This document shows positions 59,522 through 64,000 of a DNA stretch of 64,000 bases, piece after piece. The translations under genes and the position numbers were made by a program. A model generated the notes under the pieces. That model was not told the origin of the DNA. It made no database searches and was given only the letters and a program-made list of their open reading frames with translations. Origin of the DNA: Sycobia sp. Sy_11 (taxonomy: Eukaryota > Arthropoda > Insecta > Hymenoptera > Epichrysomallidae); assembly GCA_018907035.1 (NCBI GenBank), contig JACCIC010000139.1, positions 1,357,001-1,421,000 on the forward strand, given 5' to 3'. Numbering within the stretch: the stretch's first letter is position 1; the number at the start of each line of letters is the position of its first letter.

Positions 59522-60700
59522 CCAAGAGTATTCAGAATGGTATATACGTTTATACGGCACGTAATGTCATTGCAATATACGCAATTCGTTGAAATAATTT
59601 TTACGATTGTCGCGAATAGAACTTCGAAAAATTATTTATATAAACATAAATAAAGCCATGTAGTAAGCACTTTCATTTCCAAGATTTTAATAAACTAGTA
59701 CGAGAAAGTGAAAAAAAATTAATTTCAATTATTATAGTATGATTTTAATGGTCATACTGTTTAAATAACGAAATCACCACTTTATTTTAAAAGCTGTTTA
59801 TCATATTTTATGGAATTAAATTATCGCTTTGAAGGAGATGTCGTTGTTAATTTAACAAATGTAAAAAATATCTACCCTGTTCAGTTACACAATGTTTTAC
59901 GCAATCGTTAAATTATTGACCGTATTAGTTAATTAAGCCCTTTATTCGTGTGCAGCAATCGACATCGTTATCAAACTGTTTGACAGCCGATTCGCTCGGA
60001 ACTCGACCGCAAGATAGAATGTATGTAAATGGTTTGCAAAAATTTGCAATACTTTCGTGCTTGCATACGACATTATTAAAAACAGAGCGATTTTTACGCA
60101 GAGCAGTCGACAATCCGTTAAAATCTTTTCGTTTCACGGCCGATAACTGTTTCACACGTAAATGTTGCATGCACACTATATCTCGTTAACAATAATATTT
60201 GAATAATGGGATAAGAAAATAATGCGACAAACGACATTGGAATTTCACTTAAGGCAAAGCTGTTCTGCTTTAATCATCTAAAGAAAGAAAAAGATTATCA
60301 TGAGCGCAATTTATAGTAAAGTTGTGGTCAAATGCTTCTAACTATTTATCAATCTGGAATAATTAAGTGAGTAAAAGCTAGATAATCACTTCAAAGAGAA
60401 TCGTTCTTCATTTAATTGACCTGCATATTTAAGGTGAATTTTAATTTTAAATTAAAATTAATTCACGTTATAGCCAATTTCCTGTTGTTTCTGCCTTCTC
60501 TATTTTATTATTCCGTAGTTGTTCCAAGAAAATAATATTTAAATTCACTAAGTCAAAATATATGCGTGGGAGTACATAGAACTGATCTTTGTGATCGACC
60601 ACCTTTTGATACTTCTTATATGTCACAGTTACGATTATTTTTACTATATTATTATTATTAATATAGTATTAATTAGCATTAATAGTCTACAATTACGTTA
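59518..60700. other. AT-rich DNA; near-palindrome
   Basis: 59925-60190 is of intermediate composition and open on both strands (79-83 codons) with no motif. A 33-bp AT-rich near-palindrome lies at 60434-60466 (GTGAATT...AATTCAC). Otherwise nothing recognised. Confidence 0.5.
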
Positions 60701-60709
60701 CTACATCAG

Positions 60710-60893
60710 CATTCCTGAAATTATCGCGATGAACAAACAAAAAAGAAATAAAAACAACAATCCTTACTTTCCTCGCGCCAATGAATTATCGTATAATTTT
60801 TCTTCCAGTTTTGGATTACCATCCAATAAGCTGCGCGCCAGATTCGGCAAAGTAGAATCGAACAATGGACCGTTGCGGGCTTTAAAGGGACCG
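60710..60893 (+). CDS. Candidate internal exon with tandem donors
   Basis: An acceptor-like TACATCAG (AG 60708-60709) and a donor CCG/GTAAGC (GT at 60894) bracket 184 bp open for 61 codons. An ATG lies at 60729, and a second acceptor-like TTTTTCTTCCAG ends at 60808. The encoded stretch is Asn/Lys-rich at first and then well mixed (SNKLRARFGKVESNNGPLRA). A second GTAAGC lies 12 bp downstream (60906), which would add four codons in frame. No family recognised. A minus frame is open over the same DNA, so coding status is unproven. Confidence 0.22.
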
Positions 60894-61023
60894 GTAAGCG
60901 CATCGGTAAGCACTCATCGTTTCGGCGCGACTCGACGCGCAAGAGTCAATTATCGGCCCGCGTCCCCGCGCTCCCCCCTCCTCTTGTTCGCTCTTAATGT
61001 CCTTCCTCTCCCAAGCGCTCTCT

Positions 61024-61024
<1 letters not shown>

Positions 61025-61062
<38 letters not shown>
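61025..61062. repeat. (CT)n microsatellite
   Basis: Pure CT run of about 19 units. Confidence 0.96.
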
Positions 61063-61064
<2 letters not shown>

Positions 61065-61136
61065 ACCATCCGAGCCAAGGGGGCCGTTAACCGTTCCTTC
61101 TTTTTCGCCTCGCGAATTCGCCGCGCCGAAAAAGTG

Positions 61137-61164
61137 CACCGACCGACCGACCGACCGACCGACC
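61137..61164. repeat. (ACCG)n tetranucleotide repeat
   Basis: About seven units; the only long GC-rich tetranucleotide repeat I saw in the window. Confidence 0.95.
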
Positions 61165-61440
61165 GGCGGGCACTATAAAAATCCACGTACATTAAACGAG
61201 ACGAAACGAGAGGAGTTAATTCCATTGCCACCGGCGAAGAATCCCCCGTATGCGTCCTCGCGCTCGGAAAGGCAGAGCAGGGCGGGGGGAGGGTCAGGGG
61301 CGGGAGCGCGGAGAAAATAAAAAAGAGGCGCGGAGGGGGGAGGGGCGCAAAAAAAAAAATAATAACAGCAGCGTAAAATAGACGGTAATCCTCTTTGCAG
61401 CGACCGGTCGTGAAGAAGTTACTCGCTTTTTTTTTTCATT

Positions 61441-61461
61441 CTTCTTCTTCTTCTTCTTTTT
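61441..61461. repeat. (CTT)n triplet repeat
   Basis: About six CTT units next to a poly-T run. Complementary to the GAA repeat about 200 bp downstream. Confidence 0.93.
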
Positions 61462-61665
61462 ATATGAAAATCCGCCCTTGATATCAGCTTTATATCGACG
61501 CGCCGCCCACCCGGCCACCTCCCATGCCGTAATTCATAGATATATTTTTCTTGGCGCGGCGGTGCTGATTCTTAATCGCGGACTGCGGCGCGAGAAGTTT
61601 CGAGTAAACAATAAATTTCTAGAGGATTTTTTACAGCCCGGCACGTCGCGGGGCGGGAGGGATGC

Positions 61666-61720
61666 GAAGAAGAAGAAGAAGAAGAAGAAGAAGAAGAAGA
61701 AGAAGAAGGAGAAGGAGAAG
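61666..61720. repeat. (GAA)n triplet repeat, about 15 units
   Basis: Uninterrupted GAA/AAG run, then GGAGAA units. A homopurine mirror-repeat tract of this length can form triplex DNA. Confidence 0.96.
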
Positions 61721-62537
61721 ACGGTCCGCTATACTGTCGGACCGGGAAATATACGCGCGCGGCTTTAATGCAGATATTAATGCGCGTGCACTTGGCAAAT
61801 GAGCGAGACGGTGGCGGCGGCCGCCGCTGCCGCTGCTCTCCTCTTTCGGCCCGGCAGGCGGCATTCCTGGGCGGGGCATGGGCCGTTTCCACAAGTCGCG
61901 CGATCGTATACGCGCGAGCCATGGATGCTTTTTCGTGACGTCCGCGCGAAGCTCCTGATGAAGAGGGGCCGAGTGCGGAAACGAGAGGCCCGGTATACAT
62001 CGAGAAGATCGCGCGACCTGTAAGATTACCGGTCCTTTTATACGTAAGGCTGACGTGGGTCGCCGCGGGCCCCTGGTCTTCGTTCGTGTGAGAGGTCGAC
62101 TCGATCGTTTTGCCCTCGCTTCCGTTCGCAATCCGCTCCTTTTCTACTTTGTTTCGTCACTCTTCCAGGATAGTCGATTATCTGCTCGTTCCTCTCATTT
62201 GCCCTTTTGGTAAGGTGATTTCGAGATGCAAAATCCATGAAACAGCCGTTGATTTATCGTCGGTGTAGATTTGCACGAGTGCAAATGCGTCAATATTCGC
62301 TGGTCACACGTCACACGTCGCTACTTCCTGCGACGGCAAATCGCATCGATCGATTTTCACAGATTCCTAACAACAATGTTTCGTTTGGTAACGCAGGTAT
62401 AATAAATGCAGGAATATTTAAATAATTTCGTAGAAATATCTCGTAGTTCAATGAAAGATTTTAGAAAAGTATTTTGAAACATCTTGCAAGCATTTGATAA
62501 TGATATTTTTATAATATCCGCGAATCTTCTACATTAC

Positions 62538-62820
62538 CGATGTGGCAATCCATTGCGCGTTCGCAACTTGTTAAATGCACCTTTCATCGAGCGCCCATTG
62601 TGCAGTATCGGAAAAATATCCGAACCTCGTAAAGGCGACGATCCGACGTAACTTGGCAGACACTCGAGATCTCGATCGTTGTTGGGCTTCGGCGCACAAG
62701 ATGCTCCGATGAGATCATCGGGATTGAAGAGCGCGAGGTTGTCCCGGATGGCCACGTTTGCTCTGCCTCCTCTTTTCGAATGGATCGCGAAGAGTCCGTG
62801 GACTGTCGTTCCCATTGGCT
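62538..62820 (-). CDS. Candidate internal exon, unrecognised
   Basis: Minus strand. An acceptor-like TTCTCCCGTCACAG (AG at plus 62821-62822) is followed by 283 bp open in one frame through to a possible donor CG/GTAATG (GT at plus 62536-62537); without splicing the frame ends in TAA there. An ATG at plus 62815 gives 93 codons, MGTTVHGLFAIHSKRGGRAN at its start, with later Cys, Pro, Asn and Asp residues and few repeats. Codon usage is mixed and gene-like. No domain known to me; a retroelement gag-like origin cannot be excluded. Confidence 0.28.
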
Positions 62821-62925
62821 CTGTGACGGGAGAACTACGAGCTCCAAATTAAATCCGTTCGTCGGTCTTTTACTCGCTGCGCGTCCCATTGCCGTTTACA
62901 GCGAAGCTTAGGGTTCGCCAAGCAA

Positions 62926-63094
62926 CATTATATTCGCTTGTGCTCGGTTCTCGTCTCGGCTTTTCTCGGATCAACAGTTTCGATTGTCCAGGAGTAGGTC
63001 GATTGTCTACTAAGTTCGTTATGCGGTGGTGGCACGATGGCTTCGCACGAGCGAGATCCACTCGTTATGCCTTCGTCAGTTCTTGTTGAATCAC
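62926..63094 (-). CDS. Candidate exon fragment, unrecognised
   Basis: Minus strand, upstream of the preceding candidate. A strong acceptor TCTCTCTTACAG (AG at plus 63095-63096) begins a frame open for about 56 codons to a TAA near 62926. The product is polar (DSTRTDEGITSGSRSCEAIV at its start). No good donor appears before the stop, so this may be a decayed exon or a chance frame next to a real acceptor. Confidence 0.15.
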
Positions 63095-63349
63095 CTGTAA
63101 GAGAGATTCTGCGTCCCGTAGTCGTCTATTCGGCCTTTTCCCGTTGGGTCGCTTCACATTCCATCTGTACGAATCGTTTATGCTCAATTCTCGATCGTCT
63201 TGTCTGGTTTAGCAATTGAAAAACAATCTACTGACGATTGTGAGCCCTATGTTCTAGTTAGTCTTTGGTCGTTCGCCACGAGTTATACATTAATTCTGTC
63301 CGAGGTCAGGGTTAAATCTAGTATAGATTTTCCCGAGTCCGATCTTCGG

Positions 63350-64000
63350 TAAGTTGATAATTGTTTGTAGTAGTATTGGTGTTTTTGTTATTTTTTTTTT
63401 GTAGTTCTTGTTTTGACTATTATTAATGTTGTTATTGTAGCCATTGTTATTGTTATTTAGTATTTATTTATACTAGTAATGAATTCAATTACAGAAGGAT
63501 GAAAGCCCAAAATATTTTTGGTACTTATAAGTTCAATTTACTCGCATGAGTTTATTGCAGGAATCATTTTTTTACTTGCTAAGAATTTCGACGAATTCAT
63601 TCGATTAGAGTGATTAGAGAGATTGAAATATGTGGCCCTCGCTGTGACCGTCTCCTTATTATTTATGTACAATTATAAATCATAATCCGTTGTCGCTGAG
63701 AAAATTTTACATAAAAATTTCAATATTCTTAACGCCGCAATTAAAAACGACTTTACACGGTGTTTATCGCACATCATATTCTTTATATGGTAGTAAACGG
63801 AAACACAGGTATATATATCTGGTACAGAGAGGATAAGCTGAAACGGAAAAGAACATTATTAATTATTTTATTGAATTTTTAATTTCTCGATTTGATTGAT
63901 TGATTTATTGGACCTGTAAGCAACTTTATTAGTTATATGTTGTTTAAAGATGTTAAAAGTATATCTATCTTAACATTTACAGATCTACACATGCGCGTAT
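63350..64000. other. AT-rich end of window
   Basis: Contains a TTGTTA/GTTATT-rich low-complexity stretch (63360-63470) and then featureless AT-rich DNA. No gene seen. Confidence 0.6.

Larger units (their letters stand above)
60912..62060. other. GC-rich island with several repeats
   Basis: CpG-rich block with CT, GACC, CTT and GAA repeats. The 195-codon plus frame that runs through it (60591-61178) becomes low complexity at the CT repeat, so only its upstream part deserves attention (see 60710-60893). Confidence 0.5.
62060..63350. other. Intermediate-composition block without microsatellites
   Basis: About 1.3 kb distinct in texture from the rest of the window: even base composition and no simple repeats. 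Many minus-strand frames of 60-100 codons start at ATG (62238, 62889, 62815), with mixed codon use. It could be a degenerate gene, a set of exons, or the coding part of a decayed retroelement. See the separate candidate exons. Confidence 0.4.

Noticed and set aside
60591..61178. 195-codon plus-strand frame taken as one gene
   Set aside because: The 3' half is a CT-repeat translation and GC-rich DNA. Only the 60710-60893 part bounded by splice-like sites was kept as a candidate.
61951..61980. Hammerhead-ribozyme-like CTGATGA...GAAAC at 61951 (also CTGATGA...GAAAC near 3285)
   Set aside because: The bases after CTGATGA and before GAAA do not pair to form stem II, so the core fold is not supported.
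1..64000. tRNA, rRNA, CRISPR, telomeric repeat or bacterial operon
   Set aside because: No GGTTCGA-type B box with a matching A box, no rRNA core sequences, no regularly spaced repeats with unique spacers and no TTAGG arrays were seen. I could not run a covariance-model search, so small RNA genes may be missed.

Overview
This window looks like nuclear DNA of an arthropod, most likely an insect and possibly a hymenopteran. That call is inference from texture only: CpG-dense GC-rich islands alternate sharply with long AT-rich stretches, simple repeats are extremely dense, and there is no bacterial-style gene packing. No sequence match proves it. I recognise no protein-coding gene with confidence. 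The long open frames in the GC-rich islands are low-complexity translations of (GA)n, (TA)n, (GT)n or GC-biased DNA. The window therefore reads as intergenic or intronic DNA, with perhaps a few small exons.

Layout. 1-12170 has GC-rich islands (1-1700, 3480-4900, 6600-7480, 8290-9480, 9560-10890, 11380-12170) separated by AT-rich gaps and microsatellites. 12170-20030 is mostly AT-rich, with TA tracts, an island at 17380-18060, and a probable decayed mobile-element patch at 18350-19040 that includes a 5S-rRNA-like fragment and a transposon-end-like motif. 20030-28680 alternates islands (20030-21190, 22940-23870, 27240-27760, 28020-28660) with AT-rich DNA. 28740-41900 continues this mosaic. 41900-60600 is dominated by AT-rich DNA with islands at 42600-43000, 48440-49080, 51880-52560, 53900-54990, 55900-57250 and 58060-59480. 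60600-63350 differs: composition is intermediate, microsatellites disappear after 61720, and several minus-strand open frames bounded by splice-like signals appear.

The best-supported non-trivial structures are: (i) a dispersed repeat family of about 110 bp with three clear copies (21359-21480 plus, 47757-47862 minus, 48057-48172 plus) and a probable partial fourth copy near 22440-22530; (ii) candidate exons at 62538-62820 (minus), 60710-60893 (plus), 59062-59138 (plus), 44669-44752 (minus) and 33402-33577 (minus), all needing homology or RNA support; (iii) a 45-codon frame overlapping strong hairpins at 41896-42039; (iv) about twenty (TA)n tracts of roughly 33 bp or more. No rRNA operon, tRNA, CRISPR array, known microRNA or complete transposon was recognised. 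I found no evidence for a new multi-gene system.
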